From the NCBI GenBank assembly GCA_024690205.1, contig JAILCX010000089.1, forward strand, positions 27,112 to 91,111: DNA of 64,000 bases, given 5' to 3'. The DNA is from Lachnospiraceae bacterium (GTDB lineage: Bacteria > Bacillota > Clostridia > Lachnospirales > Lachnospiraceae). Within the stretch, counting starts at the first letter, position 1; each line of letters starts with the position of its first letter. Both the position numbers and the translations under genes were made by a program. The notes beneath the pieces were generated by a model. That model saw only the letters and a program-made list of their open reading frames with translations. It was not told where the DNA came from and searched no databases. This document shows positions 36,071 through 44,504 of the stretch, in pieces.

Positions 36071-37711
36071 ATGACCATTGTTGATGTACTTGAACAAAAT
36101 GCAAGGAGTTACTCAGACGAAGTTGCGCTCGTTGAGATAAACCCCGAAGAAAAGGAAGTTAAGCGTACTTCCTGGATGGAGGCCGATCTTGTTGAAGCGA
36201 TCCCCATGCACCCTTACAGAAGAGAGATAACCTGGCAGGTCTTTGATGAAAAAGCTAACAGGTTTGCACATCTTCTTTTAAAAAGAGGCATCAAAAAGGG
36301 CAACAAAGTTGCGATCCTTCTGATGAACAGCATAGAGTGGCTGCCTGTTTATTTCGGTATCTTAAAAACCGGAGCACTTGCTGTTCCTCTTAATTTCAGA
36401 TATGCAGCCGATGAGATAGAGTACTGCCTGGATCTTGCCGAGGCTGATGTCCTTGTATTCGGTTTTTCTTTTATAGACAGAGTCCAGAGCATCGTTCATA
36501 AGATCGCACCGAACAGGATGCTCTTTTACGTAGGGGAAGGATGCCCTGATTATGCCGAAAGCTATAACGAGCTTACGGCGAACTGCCCTTCGGTCTCACC
36601 TCATATAAGACTTGACCAGAAGGATGATGCCGCAATCTATTTCAGCTCAGGAACGACAGGATTCCCCAAAGCTATCCTTCACAATCATGAATCACTCATC
36701 CATTCTGCGCGTGTTGAACAGAATCATCATTCCCAGAATAAAGACGATGTTTTCCTTTGCATTCCTCCGCTTTATCATACGGGAGCAAAGATGCACTGGT
36801 TCGGCTCTTTGATCTCGGGTTCAAAGGCAGTTCTTTTAAAGGGAACAAAGCCCTCGACCATATTAAAGGCCGTATCGGATGAAAAATGTACGATAGTTTG
36901 GCTTCTTGTTCCGTGGGCTCAGGATATACTTGAAGCCCTTGATTCGGGAGCACTTAAAAAAGATGATTATGAACTTTCGCAGTGGCGCCTTATGCACATA
37001 GGAGCCCAGCCCGTTCCGAAGTCACTGATCAAACACTGGAAGGAGTATTTCCCGGATCATCAATATGATACGAACTATGGTCTTTCGGAATCCATAGGTC
37101 CCGGATGCGTTCACCTCGGTGTTGAAAACATAGATAAGGTCGGCGCGATCGGAAAGCCCGGCTTCGGATGGGAATGCAAGATCGTAGATGAAATGAGGAA
37201 CCCCGTAAAGCAGGGTGATGTCGGAGAACTGGCAGTCAAAGGGCCCGGTGTCATGACCTGTTATTACAACGATGAAAAAGCCACAAAAGAAGTCCTTGAT
37301 GATCAGGGATGGCTTTACACCGGTGATATGGCAATGTGTGACGAGGACGGCTTCATATTTCTGGTAGACCGTAAAAAGGACGTTATCATCTCGGGAGGAG
37401 AGAACATCTATCCCGTTCAGATTGAAGACTTCCTCCGTGCGGGACTTGATGCGATACACGATGTTGCCGTTATCGGAATTCCCGATAAAAGACTCGGTGA
37501 GACTACGCTTGCAGTCATCGAGCTTAAGGAAGGCATGTCACTTACCGAAGAAGAGGTTAACGAGTATGCTCTTAACCTTCCCAGATACAAAAGACCTCAC
37601 AAGGTCGTATTTGATGATATACCCCGTAACCCCACGGGAAAGATCGAAAAGCCCAAGCTTCGCCAGAAGTTCTGCGCGGAGAGGCTTGTTGAAGCACAGA
37701 ACCTTGCATAG
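36071..37711 (+). CDS. AMP-binding acyl-CoA synthetase/ligase
   Basis: An adenylate-forming ligase of 546 residues that activates a carboxylic acid with ATP and CoA. The phosphate loop is IYFSSGTTGFPKAIL, the aromatic motif TNYGLSESIGPG, the hinge region YTGDMAMCDEDGFIFLVDRK, and the catalytic Lys sits in PRNPTGKIEKPKL. The chain begins with the extended N-terminus usual for fatty-acid or aromatic-acid ligases. GGAGGAAAAGGAAAG precedes the ATG. It is followed 36 bases later by a sodium:solute symporter, suggesting import and activation of the same acid. Substrate unknown. Confidence 0.88.
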   Translation: MTIVDVLEQNARSYSDEVALVEINPEEKEVKRTSWMEADLVEAIPMHPYRREITWQVFDEKANRFAHLLLKRGIKKGNKVAILLMNSIEWLPVYFGILKTGALAVPLNFRYAADEIEYCLDLAEADVLVFGFSFIDRVQSIVHKIAPNRMLFYVGEGCPDYAESYNELTANCPSVSPHIRLDQKDDAAIYFSSGTTGFPKAILHNHESLIHSARVEQNHHSQNKDDVFLCIPPLYHTGAKMHWFGSLISGSKAVLLKGTKPSTILKAVSDEKCTIVWLLVPWAQDILEALDSGALKKDDYELSQWRLMHIGAQPVPKSLIKHWKEYFPDHQYDTNYGLSESIGPGCVHLGVENIDKVGAIGKPGFGWECKIVDEMRNPVKQGDVGELAVKGPGVMTCYYNDEKATKEVLDDQGWLYTGDMAMCDEDGFIFLVDRKKDVIISGGENIYPVQIEDFLRAGLDAIHDVAVIGIPDKRLGETTLAVIELKEGMSLTEEEVNEYALNLPRYKRPHKVVFDDIPRNPTGKIEKPKLRQKFCAERLVEAQNLA

Positions 37712-37747
37712 TGCAGGTTTTAACTTGATTGCTTAAGGAGAACGAAG

Positions 37748-39286
37748 ATGATCATTAAGGTATTGATGCTGCTTTTGTTTTTTGCGGTGATGATAGGTGT
37801 CGGATTCTATTGTCACAAGCATGCGACTGATGTGGACGGTTTTGTCCTCGGAGGAAGATCCGTAGGCCCCTGGCTTAGTGCTTTTGCTTATGGTACCAGC
37901 TATTTCAGCGCCGTTATCTTTGTCGGCTATGCCGGACAGTTCGGATGGAAATACGGTATCGCCTCTACATGGATAGGTATCGGAAACGCACTTTTGGGTT
38001 CGATGCTTGCATGGAGAGTGCTCGGAAGAAGAACAAGAGTCATGACACAGCACCTTGATTCGGCTACGATGCCTGAGTTTTTCGGGAAAAGATTCAGATC
38101 CGGAAATCTTAAGATAGCAGCTTCGCTCATCGTTTTTGTCTTCATGATCCCTTATACGGCATCGCTTTATAACGGACTTTCGAGACTTTTCGGTATGGCA
38201 TTTAATATCGATTACACGGTATGCATCTTCGTTATGGCGATCCTCACGGGAATATACGTAATAGCGGGCGGATACATGGCAACCGCAATAAATGACTTTA
38301 TCCAGGGTATCATAATGCTCTTTGGTATCGCGGCAGTTGTACTTGCGGTGCTTAACGTTAACGGAGGCTTTATCGCATCCCTTGACGGACTTGCAAGGAT
38401 AAGTGATGAATCGGTAAGTCAGACTCCCGGAATATTTGCTTCTTTCTTCGGACCCGATCCGGTTAACCTTTTGGGCGTTGTTATACTTACATCGCTCGGT
38501 ACATGGGGACTTCCGCAGATGGTTCAGAAGTTCTATGCTATAAAGTCCGAAAGATCGATAACCAAGGGAACCATAATATCTACACTCTTTGCGATAGTTG
38601 TTGCCGGAGGATGCTATTTCCTCGGCGGATTCGGAAGACTTTTCTCAGACAGCATCGATATAAAAGCAAACGGATACGATTCGATAATCCCCGCAATGCT
38701 TTCAAGCCTTTCGCCCGTGCTTATAGGACTTGTTGTTATACTTGTCCTTTCGGCTTCAATGTCAACGCTTTCATCTTTGGTAATGACCAGTGCTTCGACC
38801 CTTACGATCGACGTTATAAAGGGAAGCATAGTTAAAAAGATGGATGATAAAAAACAGCTCCTTTGTATCAGACTTCTTATAGTCGTATTCATAGCTATAT
38901 CAGTCGTACTTGCAATCGTTCAATACAGATCGAACGTCACCTTCATAGCACAGCTCATGGGTGTTTCATGGGGAGCCATGGCAGGTGCTTTCCTTGCTCC
39001 TTTCCTCTACGGACTTTACTGGAAAAAGACCACTAAGGGCGGATGCATGGCAAGCTTTATCTTCGGCGCAGGCTTTATGATCTATAACATGATCTTCAGA
39101 AGCACGCTTCCCCAGATACTTCAGTCACCCATTAATGCAGGTGCATTTACCATGCTTGCGGGTCTTATCATCGTTCCTATAGTATCGTTGATCACTAAGA
39201 AGCCCGATGATGAATTTATAAAAGAAACATTTGCGTGCTACGAGAAGAAGATCGAGGTTCATGTAACGAGTTCTCTTGAAGAATAA
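37748..39286 (+). CDS. Sodium:solute symporter family transporter
   Basis: An SSS-family secondary transporter of 512 residues with about 13 membrane helices. FVLGGRSVGPWLSAFAYGTSYFSA, cited here as GGRSVGPWLSAFAYG, is the conserved first-helix region. GLPQMVQKFYAIKSERS and VLSASMSTLSSLVMTSAST are the helix 7-8 segments that bear the sodium site. The C-terminus is a short cytoplasmic tail. The family takes up proline, pantothenate, acetate, sugars and others. Its pairing with an acyl-CoA ligase points to a carboxylate substrate. AAGGAGAACGAAG precedes the ATG. Confidence 0.88.
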   Translation: MIIKVLMLLLFFAVMIGVGFYCHKHATDVDGFVLGGRSVGPWLSAFAYGTSYFSAVIFVGYAGQFGWKYGIASTWIGIGNALLGSMLAWRVLGRRTRVMTQHLDSATMPEFFGKRFRSGNLKIAASLIVFVFMIPYTASLYNGLSRLFGMAFNIDYTVCIFVMAILTGIYVIAGGYMATAINDFIQGIIMLFGIAAVVLAVLNVNGGFIASLDGLARISDESVSQTPGIFASFFGPDPVNLLGVVILTSLGTWGLPQMVQKFYAIKSERSITKGTIISTLFAIVVAGGCYFLGGFGRLFSDSIDIKANGYDSIIPAMLSSLSPVLIGLVVILVLSASMSTLSSLVMTSASTLTIDVIKGSIVKKMDDKKQLLCIRLLIVVFIAISVVLAIVQYRSNVTFIAQLMGVSWGAMAGAFLAPFLYGLYWKKTTKGGCMASFIFGAGFMIYNMIFRSTLPQILQSPINAGAFTMLAGLIIVPIVSLITKKPDDEFIKETFACYEKKIEVHVTSSLEE

Positions 39287-39299
39287 TATTTCAAAAAAG

Positions 39300-39432
39300 A
39301 TACGCGGCAATACGGTCCATGCGGATGCCGCAAAGCGAGTTCTTCAACCGTGGTTAGCTACCTTTATCTTTGAGCCATTATGATCCCCACGGTTGAAGCA
39401 TGTTTGAGCGACCGGCGCCGCACGGAGCGTAT
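39300..39432 (+). ncRNA. Candidate structured RNA or 3' element of unknown class
   Basis: Outer arms ATACGC (39300-39305) and GCGTAT (39427-39432) could close a multibranched fold. Inside are a hairpin with arms CGGCA and TGCCG (about 39305-39330) and a perfect 12-base inverted repeat, CTTCAACCGTGG (39342-39353) with CCACGGTTGAAG (39387-39398), with 33 bases between. The region is GC-richer than the flanking intergenic DNA. It lies after a stop codon and before the rho promoter, so it would be the 3' end of the symporter transcript or a separate RNA. It lacks a T run, so it is not a standard terminator. It matches no RNA class I can name. Confidence 0.35.
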
Positions 39433-39459
39433 AACGCGGCCTGTTTCGGAAAAATATAA

Positions 39460-39487
39460 TTGCAATAGGGAGTAAATGTTGTATAAT
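39460..39487 (+). promoter_or_regulatory. Promoter of rho
   Basis: TTGCAA (39460-39465), 16 bases, TATAAT (39482-39487), giving a leader of about 125 bases before the rho start codon. A long leader is common where Rho limits its own synthesis. Confidence 0.7.
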
Positions 39488-39621
39488 ACAGTGTAAAGAG
39501 AATTCTATAAGGAAGGTTATTACTTTCCTCATTCAAAGGATCGAAACACTCCCCATTTATTGTAATTTAGAACATAGAAAACTAAGACGGACACACATTC
39601 ATTTTCGGAGGTTATTGTTTA

Positions 39622-41067
39622 ATGGGAATGAAAGAAAAATACGAATCGCTCGCTTTGGTTGATCTTAAAGCCATCGCTAAAGCCAGAGGATTAAAAGGCA
39701 CTTCTTCGATGAAAAAAGAAGACATTATCGAGCTGATGCTTAAAGAGGACGAGAACGATCTTGCAAAGGGCAAGGACGTTACACCGAAGTCCATCTTAAA
39801 GCCTCAAAAGAGTGCACCTGCCCAGCCTGCCACAAAGGATGAGGGCACAAAGGAAGCAGCCGGAAACACTGTAAAAGATGCGGATATCCAGGCATGCCGT
39901 AACGAAGTATATGATGCCACAAATTTCCCCGAGGAGCTTGATTCGGGAGTTGAGGCAAACGGAATCCTTGAAGTAATGCCTGACGGATACGGATTTATAA
40001 GATGTGAAAACTTCCTGCCCGGTGACAATGATGTATACGTTGCACCGTCGCAGATAAGACGCTTCGGACTAAAGACGGGCGACTACCTTATAGGAAATAC
40101 GAGAGTAAGGACCCAGTCTGAGAAATTTGCGGCTCTTTTGTATGTAAGGACGATAAACGGTTACACACCCGAGGAAACGGCAAGAAGATGTAACTTTGAA
40201 GATATGACGCCAATCTTCCCCGATGAGAGGATAAAGCTCGAGCGTCCCGGCGGATCTGTTGCGATGAGGATCATGGACCTTATCTCACCTGTCGGAAAAG
40301 GCCAGAGAGGAATGATAGTATCACCTCCCAAAGCCGGAAAGACAACACTCCTTAAGGATGTTGCAAAGTCTGTTAAGATGAACATGCCGAACACGCATCT
40401 TATCATCCTTCTTATAGATGAGCGTCCCGAGGAAGTCACGGATATCAAAGAAGCGATAGCGGGTCCCAATGTTGAAGTCATCTATTCAACATTCGACGAG
40501 CTTCCCGAGCACCACAAGAGAGTATCCGAGATGGTCATCGAAAGAGGAAGAAGACTCGTTGAACACAGACAGGATGTTATGATCCTTATCGACAGTATAA
40601 CGAGACTCACAAGAGCTTATAACCTCACGGTAGCTCCTTCCGGAAGAACATTGTCGGGCGGTCTCGATCCTGCGGCTTTACATATGCCCAAGAGATTCTT
40701 CGGTGCAGCCCGTAACATGAGAGAGGGCGGATCTTTGACGATCCTTGCAACGGCTCTCGTTGAGACGGGTTCAAAGATGGACGATGTCGTTTACGAGGAA
40801 TTCAAGGGAACGGGTAACATGGAACTTATCCTTGACCGTAAGCTTCAGGAAAAGAGAGTGTTCCCTGCAATAGATATATCAAAATCAGGAACAAGAAGAG
40901 AAGACCTGCTCCTTGATCCCGATGAACTCGAGGCTATAAACATCATAAGAAAAGCACTTAACGGACTTAAGATGGAAGAAGCGGTCGACCATATAATCGA
41001 CATGTTTTCTAAGACCAGAGACAACCGCGAATTCGTAAATGTCGTTAAGAAAACAAAGTGGTTATAA
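39622..41067 (+). CDS. rho: Transcription termination factor Rho
   Basis: Hexameric RNA helicase that ends transcription of untranslated RNA. 481 residues: Rho N-terminal helical domain ([20 protein letters not shown]), a charged linker of about 50 residues, the RNA-binding cold-shock-like domain ([38 protein letters not shown]), then the RecA-like ATPase with Walker [16 protein letters not shown], Walker [17 protein letters not shown] and the R-loop region [22 protein letters not shown], cited here by its first and last residues LSGGL and FFGAARN. All key parts are intact. The gene precedes rpmE, a common neighbour of rho. Confidence 0.96.
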   Translation: MGMKEKYESLALVDLKAIAKARGLKGTSSMKKEDIIELMLKEDENDLAKGKDVTPKSILKPQKSAPAQPATKDEGTKEAAGNTVKDADIQACRNEVYDATNFPEELDSGVEANGILEVMPDGYGFIRCENFLPGDNDVYVAPSQIRRFGLKTGDYLIGNTRVRTQSEKFAALLYVRTINGYTPEETARRCNFEDMTPIFPDERIKLERPGGSVAMRIMDLISPVGKGQRGMIVSPPKAGKTTLLKDVAKSVKMNMPNTHLIILLIDERPEEVTDIKEAIAGPNVEVIYSTFDELPEHHKRVSEMVIERGRRLVEHRQDVMILIDSITRLTRAYNLTVAPSGRTLSGGLDPAALHMPKRFFGAARNMREGGSLTILATALVETGSKMDDVVYEEFKGTGNMELILDRKLQEKRVFPAIDISKSGTRREDLLLDPDELEAINIIRKALNGLKMEEAVDHIIDMFSKTRDNREFVNVVKKTKWL

Positions 41068-41072
41068 AAAAC

Positions 41073-41101
41073 TTGCATAGTTAAAAAGCCTATGCTACAA
41101 T
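41073..41101 (+). promoter_or_regulatory. Promoter of rpmE
   Basis: TTGCAT (41073-41078), 17 bases, TACAAT (41096-41101), with a TG one base before the -10 box (TGCTACAAT, extended -10). Initiation is expected about 41108. Confidence 0.78.
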
Positions 41102-41107
41102 AACTAA

Positions 41108-41217
41108 GCTGTCTTTTAGGGTGACAGCCTACATTAATGAAGATCAAAGCGTATCGCCGGATGCGAATTACTTAACCCTTTGACATTGTGTCGACTGTTA
41201 TTCGCATATGAACGCTT
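41108..41217 (+). promoter_or_regulatory. Structured leader of rpmE, candidate L31 autoregulatory RNA
   Basis: Two elements: a hairpin GCTGTC (41108-41113) / GACAGC (41123-41128), and a nested stem with outer arms AAGCGT (41147-41152) / ACGCTT (41212-41217) and inner arms ATGCGAAT (41161-41168) / ATTCGCAT (41200-41207) around 31 bases. The structure ends three bases before GGAGG of rpmE. Ribosomal-protein leaders that bind L31 are known in Firmicutes; whether this one belongs to that class needs a covariance-model search. Confidence 0.5.
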
Positions 41218-41232
41218 CGGAACGGAGGAATT

Positions 41233-41439
41233 ATGAGAGAGGGAATACATCCTGAATACTACGAGGCTACCGTAACATGTAACTGCGGTAACACATTTAC
41301 TACAGGCTCAACAAAGAAAGAGATCCACGTCGAAGTTTGTTCGAAGTGCCACTCGTTCTACACAGGCCAGCAGAAGGCTGCCAGAGCCGACGGACGTATT
41401 GACAAGTTCAATAAGAAGTACGGTGTTGAAAGTAAGTAA
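41233..41439 (+). CDS. rpmE: Ribosomal protein L31 (zinc-binding form)
   Basis: A 50S subunit protein of 68 residues. [20 protein letters not shown] and [16 protein letters not shown] carry the Cys pairs of the zinc-binding (C+) type, and the end [11 protein letters not shown] is typical. CGGAGGAATT precedes the ATG. A structured leader and its own promoter lie upstream, a terminator directly downstream. A zinc-independent paralogue is not in the window. Confidence 0.97.
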   Translation: MREGIHPEYYEATVTCNCGNTFTTGSTKKEIHVEVCSKCHSFYTGQQKAARADGRIDKFNKKYGVESK

Positions 41440-41449
41440 ACAAACGGAG

Positions 41450-41476
41450 GCCAGGGCACATGCCTTGGCTTTCTTA
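41450..41476 (+). terminator. Rho-independent terminator after rpmE
   Basis: GCCAGGGC pairs with GCCTTGGC (one G-T wobble) around ACAT, then TTTCTTATT. It is likely to be partial, because the DUF1385 gene downstream has no obvious promoter of its own. Confidence 0.72.
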
Positions 41477-41494
41477 TTCTAAAAGGAAAACCAT

Positions 41495-42469
41495 ATGGCA
41501 AACAGAAAGAGAAAACTTCATTATTCCGGAATAGGCGGACAGGCCGTCCTTGAGGGAGTGATGATGAAGAACACCGATGATTATGCGATAGCCGTAAGGA
41601 AACCCGACGGCGAGATTGACGTTGATATAGAGGTGTTCCATCCCGTATTAAAAAATTCACCGCTCAGAAAGATCCCTTTCATAAGAGGAATATTTAATTT
41701 CATAGATTCGCTCGTTATCGGAATGAAGTCGATAAACCATTCAAGCAAATTCTATGAGATGGATGAAAACGAAGAACCCACGGGCCTTGACAAAGCCCTT
41801 GATGCGGTATCGGGCGGAAGATCCGAAAGCATCCTCACCGGGATCACAACGATAGTTGCACTTGTGATAGCCATCGGACTTTTCATGGTGCTTCCTTACT
41901 TTATCACGCAAAAACTCAACTCATATGTGAGGAACGAGTCGCTCCTTGCCATCATCGAAGGCGTTGTAAGGCTTGTTATCTTCCTCATATACATAATCGG
42001 CATATCGTGCATGAAGGACATAAAAAGACTCTACAGATATCACGGTGCCGAGCATAAATGCATTAATTGCATCGAAAGGGGACATTCCCTTACGGTCAGC
42101 AATGTAATGCGCTCTTCAAGATACCACAAAAGATGCGGAACGAGCTTTATCTTCCTTGTAATGATCGTAAGTATCGTGCTTTTCTTCTTCATAAGAGTTG
42201 AAAGCCCGGTGTACAGAGTGCTTATAAGGATCGCACTCGTACCGGTCATAGCAGGTATCTCATATGAGATAATAAGACTTGCCGGAAGATTTGATAATGT
42301 TTTCATCTCGATAATATCGGCTCCCGGAATATGGCTTCAGGGTATTACTACCAAAGAGCCCGATGAGCAGATGGTCGAAGTGGCCATAAGATCGGTTGAA
42401 GCGGTATTTGACTGGAAGCAGTTCCTGGTTGAAGAATTTGAATTTGACGAGAACGATTTTGAGCAATAG
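41495..42469 (+). CDS. DUF1385-family membrane protein
   Basis: 324 residues. It starts YSGIGGQAVLEGVMMKN, the strongest signature of DUF1385, with RKIPFIRGIFNFIDSLVIGMK after it. Four or so membrane helices occupy residues 110-270, with YRYHGAEHKCINCIERG and RCGTSFIFLVMI between or at their ends, bearing conserved His and Cys. In clostridia and relatives it is regularly found with rpmE, prmC and prfA, but its activity is not established. It starts 55 bases after rpmE, beyond a terminator. Confidence 0.9.
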   Translation: MANRKRKLHYSGIGGQAVLEGVMMKNTDDYAIAVRKPDGEIDVDIEVFHPVLKNSPLRKIPFIRGIFNFIDSLVIGMKSINHSSKFYEMDENEEPTGLDKALDAVSGGRSESILTGITTIVALVIAIGLFMVLPYFITQKLNSYVRNESLLAIIEGVVRLVIFLIYIIGISCMKDIKRLYRYHGAEHKCINCIERGHSLTVSNVMRSSRYHKRCGTSFIFLVMIVSIVLFFFIRVESPVYRVLIRIALVPVIAGISYEIIRLAGRFDNVFISIISAPGIWLQGITTKEPDEQMVEVAIRSVEAVFDWKQFLVEEFEFDENDFEQ

Positions 42470-42483
42470 GTTCGCGATAATAT

Positions 42484-43353
42484 ATGACTCTTGACGAAGC
42501 ATACCGTAAAGGAAGAGCGATACTTGAAGAAAACGGCATAAGCGATGCCGCCAACGATGCGGGGCTTTTGCTTTTCGATGTGTGCGGTATTGATAAAGGA
42601 TATCTGCTTGCCCACGGGAACGAAGAGGTCAACATAACTTGCGAAGATGGGCGCGAAAACCGTTATTTTGCAATGGTGAGCAGGCGTGCTTCGCACATTC
42701 CCCTACAGCATATTCTTGGATATACCTGCTTTATGGGGCTTACTTTCAAGGTAGATAACAGAGTTCTTGTCCCGAGGCAGGATACGGAGATCCTGGTCGA
42801 GGAAGTACTGGGTCATGTTCATGACGGAATGAGGATACTCGATCTTTGTACGGGTTCGGGATGCATCCTCATAAGTCTCCTTAATTATTCAAATGACTGT
42901 TTCGGAATCGGGACTGATATTTCGGAAGATGCGCTTTTGGTCGCAAAAGAAAATGCCAAAGAGATTTTAAGCGGCAAAGAAGGCACCGGATTTGAATTCA
43001 TAAAAAGCGATATTTTTGAAAATGTCGAAGGCAGGTTTGATATCATAGTCTCAAATCCGCCATACATAAAAAGTGATGTTATAAAAACGCTTGACATCGA
43101 AGTTAAGGACCACGATCCTTATATCGCCCTTGATGGCGGAAAGGACGGGCTTATCTTTTATAAAAGGATCATAGATGAAGCAAATGAGCACCTTAATATA
43201 GGCGGGGCTTTATTTTTCGAGATAGGATATGATGAAGCTGAGCCTGTATCGCAGATGCTTAAAGACAAAGGATTTACTGAAGTTAAGATCATTAAGGACT
43301 ATGCGGGTTTGGACCGTGTGGTCATTGGAGTCAGATCATGTTTGACAGATTAG
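42484..43353 (+). CDS. prmC: Release factor N5-glutamine methyltransferase
   Basis: Methylates the Gln of the GGQ motif in class-1 release factors using S-adenosylmethionine. 289 residues: N-terminal helical domain ([34 protein letters not shown]) and a Rossmann methyltransferase with [16 protein letters not shown] loop ([16 protein letters not shown]), DTE-type signature [12 protein letters not shown] and the catalytic SNPPYIKSD. It begins 14 bases after DUF1385 and overlaps prfA, which encodes its substrate, by 16 bases. Confidence 0.95.
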   Translation: MTLDEAYRKGRAILEENGISDAANDAGLLLFDVCGIDKGYLLAHGNEEVNITCEDGRENRYFAMVSRRASHIPLQHILGYTCFMGLTFKVDNRVLVPRQDTEILVEEVLGHVHDGMRILDLCTGSGCILISLLNYSNDCFGIGTDISEDALLVAKENAKEILSGKEGTGFEFIKSDIFENVEGRFDIIVSNPPYIKSDVIKTLDIEVKDHDPYIALDGGKDGLIFYKRIIDEANEHLNIGGALFFEIGYDEAEPVSQMLKDKGFTEVKIIKDYAGLDRVVIGVRSCLTD

Positions 43354-44414
43354 AGGATCTTTTGATCCGTTATGAAGAATTGATGGGTGAACTTTCATCG
43401 GGAGTTGCAGCGGATGACCCCGAAAGATTCCGCAAACTCATGAAGGAGCAGTCGGACCTTACACCTCTTGTCGAGGCTTACAAAGAATACAAAAAATGTA
43501 AGCAGGACGAGGAGGATTCCCTTGCACTCATGGAAGGAGAGCAGGATCCCGAGATGAAGGAGATGTTAAAGGAAGAGCTCCAGAATGCAAAAAAAGGCAT
43601 CGAAGAGCTCGAGCAGAAGTTAAAGATCCTTCTTTTGCCCAAAGATCCCAATGATGATAAAAACGTTATCGTTGAAATAAGAGCAGGTGCAGGCGGAGAC
43701 GAGGCTGCCCTTTTTGCGGCGGAGATATACCGCATGTACGTTCATTATGCGGAAAGCCGCCACTGGAAAGTCGAACTCATGGAATCAGACGAGATAGGTA
43801 TAGGCGGTATGAAATCTGCAACCTTTATGATAACGGGACAGGGAGCGTATTCCGTGATGAAATACGAATCCGGAGTCCACAGGGTGCAAAGAGTCCCCGA
43901 GACCGAATCGGGCGGAAGGATCCACACTTCTACGATCTCTGTTGCGGTAATGCCCGAGGCTGAAGATGTCGATGTTGAGATCAACGAAAAGGATATCCGT
44001 ATCGATGTCATGAGAGCATCCGGAAACGGTGGACAGTGCGTAAATACGACCGACTCAGCGGTCAGACTTACACACTATCCTACGGGAATAGTTATCTACT
44101 CACAGACCGAAAAGAGCCAGATTCAGAATAAAGCCAAGGCTTTTGCGCTTTTAAGGGCAAAGCTTTATGATATGGCAATGCAGGAAGCTCACGATGCCGA
44201 AGCGGAACTTAGAAAGTCCCAGATCGGTACCGGAGACCGCTCAGAAAAGATAAGAACATATAACTTCCCTCAGGGAAGAGTAACTGATCACAGGATCAAT
44301 CTCACGCTCTATAAACTCGACAAGGTCATGGATGGTGATATCCAGGAGATAATCGATGCCTGCATCACCGCCGATCAGGCCATGAAACTCAGCAAAATGA
44401 ATGAAAGTGCTTAG
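43338..44414 (+). CDS. prfA: Peptide chain release factor 1
   Basis: Recognises UAA and UAG and triggers peptide release. 358 residues. The catalytic [19 protein letters not shown] carries GGQ; the recognition loop [13 protein letters not shown] carries the RF1-type P-x-T. The N-terminal helical domain and [18 protein letters not shown] are typical. It starts inside the end of prmC, the gene for the enzyme that modifies it. Confidence 0.96.
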   Translation: MFDRLEDLLIRYEELMGELSSGVAADDPERFRKLMKEQSDLTPLVEAYKEYKKCKQDEEDSLALMEGEQDPEMKEMLKEELQNAKKGIEELEQKLKILLLPKDPNDDKNVIVEIRAGAGGDEAALFAAEIYRMYVHYAESRHWKVELMESDEIGIGGMKSATFMITGQGAYSVMKYESGVHRVQRVPETESGGRIHTSTISVAVMPEAEDVDVEINEKDIRIDVMRASGNGGQCVNTTDSAVRLTHYPTGIVIYSQTEKSQIQNKAKAFALLRAKLYDMAMQEAHDAEAELRKSQIGTGDRSEKIRTYNFPQGRVTDHRINLTLYKLDKVMDGDIQEIIDACITADQAMKLSKMNESA

Positions 44415-44504
44415 TATCAAAATCCTTTATTTTTTTGAGTGAATCGGGTAAAATATATCTTGTATGACTGCGTGCAAAATCCTTACGCGTCAGGATCCGG
44501 ATAT

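Larger units (their letters stand above)
39287..39621 (+). other. Intergenic region between symporter and rho (335 bases)
   Basis: No credible gene. It contains a candidate structured element (39300-39432), the rho promoter (39460-39487) and a rho leader of about 125 bases. The leader has a small hairpin AGGAAGG-TTATTA-CTTTCCT near 39511-39530, and GGAGGTT precedes the rho start codon. Confidence 0.7.

Noticed and set aside
39300..39360. Resemblance to a cyclic di-GMP-I (GEMM) riboswitch
   Set aside because: GCCGCAAAGC and GTGGTTAGCTACC recall parts of the motif, but the conserved first-helix and tetraloop-receptor segments are not in the right order, and the element lies before the rho promoter rather than in a leader.
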